Below are positions 8,764 to 15,954 of a DNA stretch of 32,250 bases, piece by piece. The DNA comes from Planctomycetota bacterium (GTDB lineage Bacteria; Planctomycetota; Planctomycetia; Planctomycetales; Planctomycetaceae), in NCBI GenBank assembly GCA_018242565.1, contig JAFEBR010000006.1, forward strand, positions 1 through 32,250. Direction: 5' to 3'. Each line of letters begins with the position of its first letter. Positions within the stretch are counted from its first letter, which is position 1. The position numbers were made by a program, and so were the translations under genes. Below the pieces are notes generated by a model that saw nothing but the letters and a program-made list of their open reading frames with translations, did no database searches and had not been told where the DNA came from.

Positions 8764-9723
8764 ATGAAATCTCAGCGTACCCTGGTTCGTACTCCCCTGC
8801 GTCACTCGGTTGCTAGCCCGCGCGCCGCGTTCACGTTGATTGAACTGCTCGTCGTGATTGCGATTATCGCCGTGCTGGTCTCGTTGTTGTTGCCGGCCGT
8901 GCAGCAGGCCCGCGAGGCGGCTCGCCGCAGTCAATGCGCCAACAATCTGAAAGAGCTTGGCCTGGCGATCCATAATTTCGAAGAGGTACAGAAATCACTC
9001 CCCTCGAGCCGGATGGGACCGCAACATGCCACCTGGTTTGTGCAGATCCTGCCCTATATCGAACAGCCGGCGCTGTACAATCAATGGGACCTGAGTCGTC
9101 CGTATTACCTGCAGACGGCCGCTGTTCAGACGGCGCAAGTGCCGGTCTTTTACTGTCCGTCCCGGCGTTCGAGTCTGCTCAGCACCCAGTTCGAGGTGTC
9201 CAGCACCGGGGTGCCGGACACGAATCTGTACCCGGGGGCCATGGGGGACTACGCCGCCAATGGTGGTCAGTTCGCCGGTTCCATCGTCGATAATCCGCTG
9301 TGTAACGGCGCCATGTGCCAGGCGAATTCGCAGGTGAGCGGAAGTCAGATTGTGTCGACGACTTCGCGCACCAAAATGCGGGATTTTACCGACGGCACGA
9401 GCCAGACGTTTCTGGTGGGAGAAAAGCATGCCCCTGTGACGCGCTGGGGGCAGAGTGGTCCGACCTGGGGTGACGGAGCGATCTTCAATGGAGATTACCC
9501 CCGCAACTACAACCGGATCGCCGGCCTTCCCAAGTTCAATCTGGGACAAGGACCGAATGACCTCTCGGGGCCGTTCCATTGTAAATTCGGCAGCGATCAC
9601 ATCGGGATCTGCCAGTTCCTGTTCACCGATGGCCACGTCGCTTCGCTGAATAATTCGGTCGATCTGGATCTGCTGAATCGTCTGGCGGTTCGCAACGACG
9701 GTCGTGTGGTGGGAGATTTCTAA
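8764..9723 (+). CDS. DUF1559 pilin-like secreted protein
   Basis: This 319-residue protein has a type IV pilin/pseudopilin N-terminus: a short basic leader, then FTLIELLVVIAIIAVLVSLLL, with prepilin-peptidase-type cleavage expected before Phe and a single transmembrane helix. The conserved PAVQQAREAARRSQCANNLKQ/KELGLA block follows. The C-terminal DUF1559 part ends with HIGICQFLFTDGHVASLNNSVDL and NDGRVVGDF. Planctomycetes carry dozens of such proteins, and their role (surface or periplasmic fibre-like structures) is not settled. The start is the ATG at 8764 with GGAGA at 8754-8758. An upstream in-frame ATG at 8716 would place 16 extra residues before the leader. The lipoprotein gene starts 2 nt after its stop. 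Confidence 0.93.
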   Translation: MKSQRTLVRTPLRHSVASPRAAFTLIELLVVIAIIAVLVSLLLPAVQQAREAARRSQCANNLKELGLAIHNFEEVQKSLPSSRMGPQHATWFVQILPYIEQPALYNQWDLSRPYYLQTAAVQTAQVPVFYCPSRRSSLLSTQFEVSSTGVPDTNLYPGAMGDYAANGGQFAGSIVDNPLCNGAMCQANSQVSGSQIVSTTSRTKMRDFTDGTSQTFLVGEKHAPVTRWGQSGPTWGDGAIFNGDYPRNYNRIAGLPKFNLGQGPNDLSGPFHCKFGSDHIGICQFLFTDGHVASLNNSVDLDLLNRLAVRNDGRVVGDF

Positions 9724-9725
9724 CC

Positions 9726-10313
9726 GTGAACAGGCTGCTGCGCGGGAAATGCCTGGCCTGGCTGGCCCTGCTGTGCCTCGGCTGCGCTCCGGCCGCCGAG
9801 GTGGTGGACGATACGCCTCCACCAACCAGGGTCAGTACCGATTTCGCCCGACTGCCGGAACTCCTGGAAGGAATTACAGGATCGGGCCAGGTCGTGTTGT
9901 ATGAAGGTCTCCCCAGTCCATTCTGGGAGCCGCAGTTGCGCGACCAGGAACTCAACAGTGCCGACACGCGGCTTGTGCAGGGGCACCGGGTCTACGACAC
10001 GCCGCAAGACCCGTCGGCGGCCGATGGACCAAAGTTGACGGAGATCCTGTCGAGCAGCCAGAGCTATGCGCCGCTGGTTTCGGGAAGTCCGAAAACGTGT
10101 GGGGAATTTAATGTCGAGTTTTGTATCGAGTTCACCCATGGTTCAAAGATCACCCAGGTCCTGATTTGCCTGGAATGTGGCGAAGTGCTGCTCTTCGGCC
10201 CGGCGGGGGAACTTCATTGCCGGCTGTCGCCGGAATCCCTGAAGCTGTTGCCCCCCTTGTTAAAGCCCTATGAACAGGGGGAGAAAGGGGAGAATCCGTA
10301 TTCGAAAAACTGA
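9726..10313 (+). CDS. Hypothetical lipoprotein
   Basis: The 195-residue product starts with GTG at 9726, two bases after the DUF1559 stop. It has a short signal peptide ending in the lipobox LCLGC (Cys20), so the mature protein is likely lipid-anchored. The middle part contains KTCGEFNVEFCIEF and QVLICLECGEVLLFGP, with four cysteines that could pair or bind a metal. No family is recognised. Placement after a DUF1559 gene is common for small planctomycete lipoproteins and suggests a shared surface structure. Confidence 0.75.
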   Translation: MNRLLRGKCLAWLALLCLGCAPAAEVVDDTPPPTRVSTDFARLPELLEGITGSGQVVLYEGLPSPFWEPQLRDQELNSADTRLVQGHRVYDTPQDPSAADGPKLTEILSSSQSYAPLVSGSPKTCGEFNVEFCIEFTHGSKITQVLICLECGEVLLFGPAGELHCRLSPESLKLLPPLLKPYEQGEKGENPYSKN

Positions 10314-10479
10314 TTTCTGGTCGCACGCGAGAGTCGTGGCTCGATGGCGGCTGGAAACGCCACTGGTCGTTCCCGCGTGACCTGCGGAAGGGGCGGCGGC
10401 CGCTTTTGTTTCTTCCGATTCGGCAGTCGCGGGACTGGTTTGGGACGGGTTCGGCGATGGCCTCTGGTGAAATCGCAGG

Positions 10480-10509
10480 TTGACGTCGTTTGCGTTGTGC
10501 CGTTACAAT
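10480..10509 (+). promoter_or_regulatory. Sigma70-like promoter of the fwd operon
   Basis: TTGACG at 10480-10485, an 18-bp spacer, and TACAAT at 10504-10509, each one mismatch from consensus. Transcription would begin near 10516, about 45 nt before the fwdD ATG. Confidence 0.6.
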
Positions 10510-10560
10510 CCACTCATACAAATTGGCTCCCCGTTGACTCCCGCCTGATTGCCGTAAATT

Positions 10561-10896
10561 ATGAGCAGTAAAAGGTTTGTGCTGAATGCGGCACGATCAT
10601 CCCGGCAGGGGGCGCTCATCAACGTCGGAAAAGATTCCGATGAATATCAAGAGCTCACCAACTCGATGACGATGGCCGCCGAAGACATGGCGGAAATTGG
10701 ACTGGCGGAAGGTCAGTTCGCGATTGTTCGTACCGAGTTTGGCGAAGCCCGTTTTAAGTGCCAGTCGGGAAAGATCCCTCTCGGTATGATATTCATTGCT
10801 TACGGTCCGCCGACCTGCCGCTTGATGGGTGGCGATACCGATGGCACGGGCATGCCGACATCCAAGGGTTGGCAGGTCGAAGTTGTGCCGGAGTGA
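10561..10896 (+). CDS. fwdD: Formylmethanofuran dehydrogenase subunit D (molybdopterin dinucleotide-binding domain)
   Basis: This 111-residue protein matches FwdD/FmdD, the small subunit that completes the binding pocket for the bis-pterin Mo or W cofactor of the FwdB catalytic subunit. The diagnostic segment is at residues 71-107: IPLGMIFIAYGPP, then MGGDTDGTGMPTSKGWQVEV, close to the archaeal pattern with YGPW and TDGTGMPDFKG. Methylotroph Fhc complexes have no FwdD, so its presence argues for a redox-active complex here. It is the first gene of the operon, and the start at 10561 has only a weak ribosome binding site. Confidence 0.88.
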   Translation: MSSKRFVLNAARSSRQGALINVGKDSDEYQELTNSMTMAAEDMAEIGLAEGQFAIVRTEFGEARFKCQSGKIPLGMIFIAYGPPTCRLMGGDTDGTGMPTSKGWQVEVVPE

Positions 10897-10942
10897 TGTG
10901 GCGAAAACGATCGTGATGGCGCTTGCACCGGGAGTAGAGAAC

Positions 10943-11104
10943 ATGTCGTTAGAACATCAGCAGGACGAAACGGTCGATCCGCTGCAGGATCATTTCTCGA
11001 TCGAAGGCGACCAGACGGGGTTGCCTGCCTGGACGGAAGTCGCCGAGGGACGCTTCATGCCGCGGCGCGTCCGAGGCAGTTTCCCCGGCCGGGCCCTGGG
11101 TTGA
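10943..11104 (+). CDS. Small hypothetical protein within the fwd operon
   Basis: A 53-residue frame starts at ATG 10943 with GGGAGTAGAG just upstream (10928-10937). It is acidic at the N-terminus (EHQQDETVDPLQDHFSIEGD) and basic at the C-terminus (RFMPRRVRGSFPGRALG). The good ribosome binding site, the position between fwdD (46 bp before) and fwdB (111 bp after), and the charge-patterned tail favour a real gene. No known domain or cysteines are seen. It could be an assembly or maturation factor, but nothing in the sequence shows that. Confidence 0.6.
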   Translation: MSLEHQQDETVDPLQDHFSIEGDQTGLPAWTEVAEGRFMPRRVRGSFPGRALG

Positions 11105-11215
11105 GTGTTCACCGTTCGGTCATCCGGTTCGGATGACAGTGTTTGCCGCGAAATCGAAAAGTAATCTCGAACAGCCTTTGTCGTTAACCTCTGCCTCAGC
11201 TCAGTGAGTCCGACT

Positions 11216-12556
11216 ATGTCGCTTCAGGTTATTGAAAACGCCACCTGTACCTTCTGTGGCTGCGTCTGTGATGACATTCAACTGCATCACGACGACATGC
11301 GGATCCACAAGGCGAATCACGCGTGCGTGCTGGGGACGGCCTGGTTCTTGAACCACACGGCCGAGAAGAAGTATCCCGTCGCACTCGTGGACGGCCGCGA
11401 GGCGACACTGGATGAAGCGATTGAAGCCGCCGCGACGCACCTGCACGCGGCCGACATGCCGCTGGTGTACGGCATGAGCAACACGACCTGCGAAGCCCAG
11501 AAGCAATGTGTGGCGCTGGCCGACCAGCTTGGAGGGCTGCTCGACAGTCACACGTCGTTGTGACACGGTCCTACCGAAATCGCCGCCCAGTTGGGTGGTA
11601 AAGTCACTTGTACGCTGGGCGAAGTCAAACAGCGGGCGGATTTCATCATTTATTGGGGAGGAAATCCGGCGGAGTGCCATCCCCGGCACTTCACCAAATA
11701 CACCATCATGCAGAAAAGCCGGTTCTTGCCCCGTGGGCGCAAAGACCGAACGATGGTGCTCGTCGATATCCGGGAAACCAAGAGCGCCAAGGCCGCCGAC
11801 ATTTTTCTGCAGATTCGGCCCGGTAAAGATTTTGAACTGATTACCATTTTGCGAGCCCTGATTAAGGGGCAGCCGGTCGCGGACGAACAGATCGCCGAGA
11901 CGGGGCTGAGCCGGGCCGTCGTGGACGACCTGATCGCCCGCATGAAACGGGCGAAGTTTGGGTGCATGTTTTTCGGGATGGGTTTGTCGATGACTCGCGG
12001 CAAGCACATGAACAGCGCGGCGCTGCTGTGCCTGGCCGCGGAAATGAACGCCTTCACCAAGTTCGTGGCGATGCCGATGCGCGGCCACGGGAATGTGACC
12101 GGCGCCGACGTCATCATGCGCTGGCAGACCGGCTTTCCGTTCGGCATTTCCTTCAATCGCGGTTACCCGCGGTACAACCCAGGCGAATTTTCGACGGTGG
12201 ATGTCCTGGTTCGCGGAGACTGCGACGCGGCGTTCATCATCGGGGCCGATCCCGGGGCGACCATGCCGCAACCGGCTATCGATCATCTGGCCCGCATTCC
12301 CACAATCGTGCTCGACCCGCACGTGACGCATACGAGTCGGATTGCCCGCGTGCATATCACGACCGCGCCGCAGGGAATTGCCGCGCCGGGAACCGCCTAC
12401 CGCATGGATGAGTTGCCGATGCCGCTGAAGCCGGCGCTGAAATCGCCGTATCCCAGTGATGAAGAAGTTGTTCGTCGAATCAATGAGGCGATTGCCCGCA
12501 AGCCGTTCTGGCTGCCGGACGGTCGCCAGCCCCAGATGGTCGCCACGCTTGGCTGA
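11216..12556 (+). CDS. fwdB: Formylmethanofuran dehydrogenase subunit B, selenocysteine-containing (TGA at 11561-11563 read as Sec116)
   Basis: The frame from ATG 11216 to 12556 has 446 codons with one internal TGA at codon 116; both sides are in the same frame. FwdB is the Mo/W-pterin subunit that interconverts CO2 and formate before formyl transfer to methanofuran. Residues 11-37 hold CTFCGCVC plus HAC, the [4Fe-4S] cysteines. The TGA lies in H-T-S-L-TGA-H-G-P-T, exactly the metal-ligating Cys/Sec-His-Gly-Pro site of FwdB and of formate dehydrogenase FdhF; Cys118 is the ligand in the archaeal enzyme. Downstream landmarks are intact: WGGNPAECHPRH, RGHGNVTGAD (289-298) and the active-site region NRGYPRYNPGE (from 314). 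A SECIS-like hairpin follows the TGA. An ATG at 11216 is preferred to a GTG at 11204. Without Sec insertion the product would be a useless 115-residue fragment. Confidence 0.85.
11561..11606 (+). promoter_or_regulatory. Candidate bacterial SECIS element in fwdB
   Basis: A seven-pair stem, GCCGCCC (11582-11588) with GGGUGGU (11593-11599), including two G-U pairs, closes a four-base loop AGUU (11589-11592). The loop starts 25 nt after the UGA and has G as its second base followed by U. As I recall the bacterial consensus, this fits: loop 16-37 nt from the UGA and a G in the first two loop bases. In addition UGAC (11561-11564) pairs perfectly with GUCA (11603-11606) as a lower stem that includes the UGA, as in E. 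coli fdhF. Confidence 0.7.
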
Positions 12557-12559
12557 AGT

Positions 12560-14203
12560 ATGATACGAATTACGGGTGGCAAAGTTTACGATCCCGCCAA
12601 TGGCATCGATGGCGAAATCAAGGATCTGTGCATCGACGACCATGGGAAGTTTGTCGCTTCGGTGTCGGGTGGACGGACGATTGATGCCACTGGCATGATC
12701 ATCTTCCCCGGTGGGGTTGACGTCCATACGCACGTCGCTGGCGGGGCCATTAATTTTGCCCGGGCGATGACCCCCGAAGATCACCGTCGTACTCAGGCCT
12801 TCATGCGCACCAAGACTCGTCGCAGCGGGCTGGGGGGCATGGCGCCGACCACCTTTGCGACTGGCTATCTTTACGCCGGCATGGGGTGGACGACGGTCAA
12901 TGAAGCCGCCGTGCCGGTGCTGTCCGCCCGGCACACGCACGAAGAACTGGCCGACATCCCAATTGTGGACAAGGCCTCGCTGACCTTGATGGCCAACAAC
13001 GAGATCATGCTCGACCTGCTGGAGCAGGGGGAGTTCGAGCGGGCCAAGCAGGTCGTGGCCTGGTATCTGTGGGCCGCGAAATCGTATGGCATCAAGGCGG
13101 TCAGTCCGGGCGGCGTGGCCGCCTGGAAGTGGGGCAAAGACGCCAAGCAGTTGACGTCTCCGATCGCCGGTTACGACAAGCTCACGCCGGGAGATATTGT
13201 CACCCAGCTCGCCCGGATCTGCGATGAGATGGGTTTGCCCCATCCCATGCACCTGCACTGCAACAACCTGGGGGCGCCCGGCAATATTGCCACGACGCTC
13301 GACACGTTGAAGCACCTCGAAGGCCGGCGGGCGCACATCGCCCATTCGCAGTATCATGCCTATGGTGGCGATGGCTGGGACACAATGCGGTCGGAAACGA
13401 CGCAGCTCGCCGAGTATTTCAATACGCATCCCGGCATTACCACCGACGCGGGGGCGGTCGTGTTTGGCGACACGGTCACGATTACCGCGGACGGTCCCTG
13501 GCAGCACCTGTTGTATAAGCTCACCGGGCGCAAGTGGGGCAATCTGGATGTGGAAAACGAAACGGGCTGCGGCATTGTGCCGTACACCTATCGCCCGAGT
13601 AATCTCGTCAACGCGGTGCAGTGGGCCTGCGGGCTCGAATTGCTGCTGCTGATTCGCGATCCTTGGCAGGTGTTTCTGTCCACCGACCACCCCAATGGCG
13701 GCTGCTTCTGGCGCTATCCCGAGATCATTCAACTGCTGATGAATGCGGATGTGCGCAAGGAATGCCTGCAGAAAATTCCGGATCGCATCAAAAGCAGCAT
13801 GGTCCTGCCGGAAATCACTCGCGAATACACGCTGTCAGAGATCGCCGTGGCGATGTCGGCCGGTCCGGCTCGGGCCCTGGGGCTGAAAGAAAAGGGGAAC
13901 CTCGGGCTGGGTTGCGATGCCGATCTGGTCATTTACGAGTCGGACCCCGACGTTTTGAAGATGTTCGGCCACCCGCGATATGTGATTAAGGCGGGCGAAG
14001 TCGTCATTGAAGACGGCGACATTCGCGAAGCCCCGCAGGGGAAGGAGTTCCTCGTGAAGCCGGCTTACGATCCGGCGACCGACGAATTCATGCGCCCGCT
14101 GTTTGAAGATCATTACACGATGTCGTTTGAAAACTACCCTGTCGAATTTGAGCGGCTTGAGCATCCCGAGCTGCGCGACTGCATCCCCGTTACCGAGCGC
14201 TAG
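12560..14203 (+). CDS. fwdA: Formylmethanofuran dehydrogenase subunit A (amidohydrolase)
   Basis: The 547-residue protein is the FwdA/FhcA subunit, a dihydroorotase-like amidohydrolase with a binuclear metal site. In archaea it condenses formate, made in FwdB and passed through a tunnel, with methanofuran; in Fhc complexes it hydrolyses formylmethanofuran. Visible metal-site residues are His56 and His58 (DVHTHVAGG), Lys179 (GIKAVSPGG, the likely carboxylated lysine), His231/His233 (MHLHCNN), the HIAHSQYHAYGGDG block and Asp376 (STDHPNGG). Length is close to the family norm of about 550-570. It starts 3 bp after fwdB and has AAGT only weakly as a ribosome site, so coupling to fwdB translation is likely; Sec readthrough in fwdB would therefore also matter for fwdA expression. 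Confidence 0.95.
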   Translation: MIRITGGKVYDPANGIDGEIKDLCIDDHGKFVASVSGGRTIDATGMIIFPGGVDVHTHVAGGAINFARAMTPEDHRRTQAFMRTKTRRSGLGGMAPTTFATGYLYAGMGWTTVNEAAVPVLSARHTHEELADIPIVDKASLTLMANNEIMLDLLEQGEFERAKQVVAWYLWAAKSYGIKAVSPGGVAAWKWGKDAKQLTSPIAGYDKLTPGDIVTQLARICDEMGLPHPMHLHCNNLGAPGNIATTLDTLKHLEGRRAHIAHSQYHAYGGDGWDTMRSETTQLAEYFNTHPGITTDAGAVVFGDTVTITADGPWQHLLYKLTGRKWGNLDVENETGCGIVPYTYRPSNLVNAVQWACGLELLLLIRDPWQVFLSTDHPNGGCFWRYPEIIQLLMNADVRKECLQKIPDRIKSSMVLPEITREYTLSEIAVAMSAGPARALGLKEKGNLGLGCDADLVIYESDPDVLKMFGHPRYVIKAGEVVIEDGDIREAPQGKEFLVKPAYDPATDEFMRPLFEDHYTMSFENYPVEFERLEHPELRDCIPVTER

Positions 14204-14210
14204 TCTCGCC

Positions 14211-15023
14211 ATGCCGATCACATTCCATCTCAAACGACCGCCGACGGTCCCCCTCGAGGCAGAGGTTCTGTCGCCCGACGTCGTAGGCAGTCTGACCAAT
14301 TCCGAGATCCGCTCGCTGACCGTGTACCATGGCAAGCGCCAGTTGCCGTTGAGTGAGTTTTTTGACGTCGAGGGTGAACAGAGTGATGACCTGGTGTTCC
14401 ACGGCGCCCTGAACAAGGTTCGCTGGGTGGGGCGTGCCATGAGCCGGGGGAGCATCACCGTGCATGGTGACGTCGGGATGCACCTGGGCGCGCACATGTC
14501 CGGCGGCCGGATTGAAGTTCATGGCAATGCCAGTGACTGGGTCGGCGGTGAGATGAAAAAGGGGCTGATCCACGTGCATGGCAACGCGGGTGGACAAGTC
14601 GGGGCGGCGTATCGGGGATCGAATATCGGAATGAAAGATGGCGTGATCCTCGTCGATGGCTCGGCCGGGCTGGAAGTCGGCATGCGGATGCGCCGCGGGA
14701 CGATCGTCATTGGCGGGCCGGCTCGCGATTTTGTCGGGCTGCAGATGAAAGGGGGCACGATTGTGCTGCTGTCGGGGGCTGAAATTCGGACCGGCGCCTG
14801 GATGAACCGCGGCACCATCATTTCTCTCCAGCCGCTGCAACTGATGCCCACCTTTGCCTGCAGCGGGGTGCAGAATCCCGTATTCGTGAATCTCTATTCC
14901 CGGTTTCTGCAGTCTTGGGGAATTCACCTCCCGTTCGCGGCCAGCGAAGGGGTTTATCGGCAATACCGTGGCGATCTGGCCGTTTCGGCCAAGGGTGAAA
15001 TTCTGATCTGGCAGCCGGCTTAG
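14211..15023 (+). CDS. fwdC: Formylmethanofuran dehydrogenase subunit C
   Basis: This 270-residue protein is the FwdC/FhcC subunit, a right-handed beta-helix related to the GXGXG domain of glutamate synthase. It holds the assembly together and, in archaea and Fhc, helps bind the cofactor between subunits. The repeated turns are clear from about residue 80 to 190: GSITVHGDVGMHLGAHMSGG, IEVHGNASDWVGGEM, IHVHGNAGGQVG, ILVDGSAGLEVG and IVIGGPARDFVG. The start is the ATG at 14211, seven bases after the fwdA stop; the frame is open upstream only as shadow. No formyltransferase gene (ftr/fhcD) follows; the operon ends at a hairpin. Confidence 0.94.
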   Translation: MPITFHLKRPPTVPLEAEVLSPDVVGSLTNSEIRSLTVYHGKRQLPLSEFFDVEGEQSDDLVFHGALNKVRWVGRAMSRGSITVHGDVGMHLGAHMSGGRIEVHGNASDWVGGEMKKGLIHVHGNAGGQVGAAYRGSNIGMKDGVILVDGSAGLEVGMRMRRGTIVIGGPARDFVGLQMKGGTIVLLSGAEIRTGAWMNRGTIISLQPLQLMPTFACSGVQNPVFVNLYSRFLQSWGIHLPFAASEGVYRQYRGDLAVSAKGEILIWQPA

Positions 15024-15035
15024 GCCGGGCGCGGT

Positions 15036-15052
15036 GGACTCCTCGGGAGTCC
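15036..15052 (+). terminator. Candidate terminator hairpin after fwdC
   Basis: GGACTCC (15036-15042), loop TCG, and GGAGTCC (15046-15052) form a perfect seven-pair stem 13 bp after the fwdC stop. Only two T residues follow directly, so intrinsic termination would be weak or helped by Rho. Confidence 0.5.
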
Positions 15053-15250
15053 TTCATCAGGCCCGCACGGGTTCATCCGCGCTGCCGGTTCCTGACGCCG
15101 GATCCGTGAATTGCTTTTCGCATCCGACCTGGCAGGTCTTCTGCTGCCAAGGGGCCGCGCTCGGTTGATCCCTGAATGCGTCTGGTATGGCGGGGCGATT
15201 GTGCCGCAGGGGATGAGATCGGGTCGCCTCTCGTTTGGAATCGGCCATCT

Positions 15251-15279
15251 TTGAGAATTTCGGAAAAAATTCTCAGAAT
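15251..15279 (+). promoter_or_regulatory. Inverted-repeat operator overlapping a candidate promoter of the ECF sigma operon
   Basis: TGAGAATTT (15252-15260) and AAATTCTCA (15267-15275) are perfect nine-base inverted copies with a six-base spacer. The dyad coincides with TTGAGA (15251-15256) and CAGAAT (15274-15279) spaced by 17 bp, a plausible sigma70-type promoter. A repressor bound here would block it. The start codon is about 150 bp downstream. Confidence 0.4.
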
Positions 15280-15429
15280 TCCTGTCATCAATCGGCCGCG
15301 CGGGTTAAGTGTAAGTGCGGCGTGTGTCTGTTGCGTTTCGCCGCAAGTTACCGGAAACCGCTGGTTGCCGAGCGCATCGCGGTCCGGGATGGCGGAGCTC
15401 CCGCGTGGGGCGTGGAATGGACGTGTGAT

Positions 15430-15954
15430 ATGGACGAACAGATTCGACAGGCGACGCGGCATTGGACACTGGCCCAACCGGTGGTGTCCGCGTTCATCCT
15501 GTCGCTCGTCCGCGATTTTTCGGCCCGCGATGATGTTCTGCAAGAGACGGCGGTCGCCGTGATTGAGTCGTTCGATCGTTACCAACCCGATCGGCCGTTT
15601 GTGGCCTGGGCCCTGGGAATTGCGCAGAACCAGGTCCGGCTGTACGTTCGCCGCCAGCACCGAGAACGGCTGGTCTTCGATGACGCTCTGGTGGCGCAAC
15701 TGGCGCAGGTTTTCGAAACCCTGCCCTCCGAGCCACGAACCGCGTTGGGGTATCTGCGGGAATGTCTGGGACACTTAGAGAACAAGGCTCGTGAGTTGTG
15801 CGAATTGCGTTACGGACGCGATTTGCGGCCTGCTGAAATCGCCGACACGGTGGGGATGTCGGCCAATGCAGTCGCCAAGGCTTTGCAGCGGATTCGCGAT
15901 CAGTTGCGTGCGTGCATTGAACGGAAGTCGGTCGTGGAAGGGAGTTCGCTATGA
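15430..15954 (+). CDS. ECF-type RNA polymerase sigma factor (planctomycete type)
   Basis: The 174-residue protein has the two-domain layout of extracytoplasmic-function sigma factors. Region 2 runs from about residue 15 to 75: VSAFILSLVRDFSARDDVLQETAVAVIESFDRYQPDRPFVAWALGIAQNQ, with the DDVLQET and FVAWALGIAQN core-binding and -10 motifs. Region 4 is near the C-terminus: CELRYGRDLRPAEIADTVGMSANAVAKALQRIRDQL, a helix-turn-helix for the -35 element. The ATG at 15430 gives normal family length. Its TGA overlaps the ATG of the next gene (ATGA at 15951-15954), the classic arrangement for a sigma factor and its membrane regulator. It probably directs transcription of the sulfatase genes downstream and of itself. 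Confidence 0.9.
   Translation: MDEQIRQATRHWTLAQPVVSAFILSLVRDFSARDDVLQETAVAVIESFDRYQPDRPFVAWALGIAQNQVRLYVRRQHRERLVFDDALVAQLAQVFETLPSEPRTALGYLRECLGHLENKARELCELRYGRDLRPAEIADTVGMSANAVAKALQRIRDQLRACIERKSVVEGSSL

Larger units (their letters stand above)
15024..15429. other. Intergenic region between fwd operon and sigma-factor operon
   Basis: About 400 bp. It holds the hairpin at 15036-15052 and the dyad plus promoter at 15251-15279, listed separately. The frame of the sigma factor is open back to 15235, but the extra codons do not resemble a sigma factor. A 63-codon minus frame at 15057-15248 has no support. Confidence 0.4.

Noticed and set aside
11204-11563. fwdB as a pseudogene broken by TGA
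   Set aside because: The TGA is at the one codon where Sec is known in this family, a SECIS-like hairpin follows, and the rest of the frame is conserved.
11201-13732. 843-codon open frame on the minus strand
   Set aside because: It lies antisense to fwdB and fwdA, whose motifs are unmistakable; GC-rich coding DNA often leaves the opposite frame open. Its translation has no recognisable domain.
15057-15248. 63-codon minus frame with two Cys
   Set aside because: No recognisable zinc-finger spacing and it lies in the promoter region of the sigma operon.
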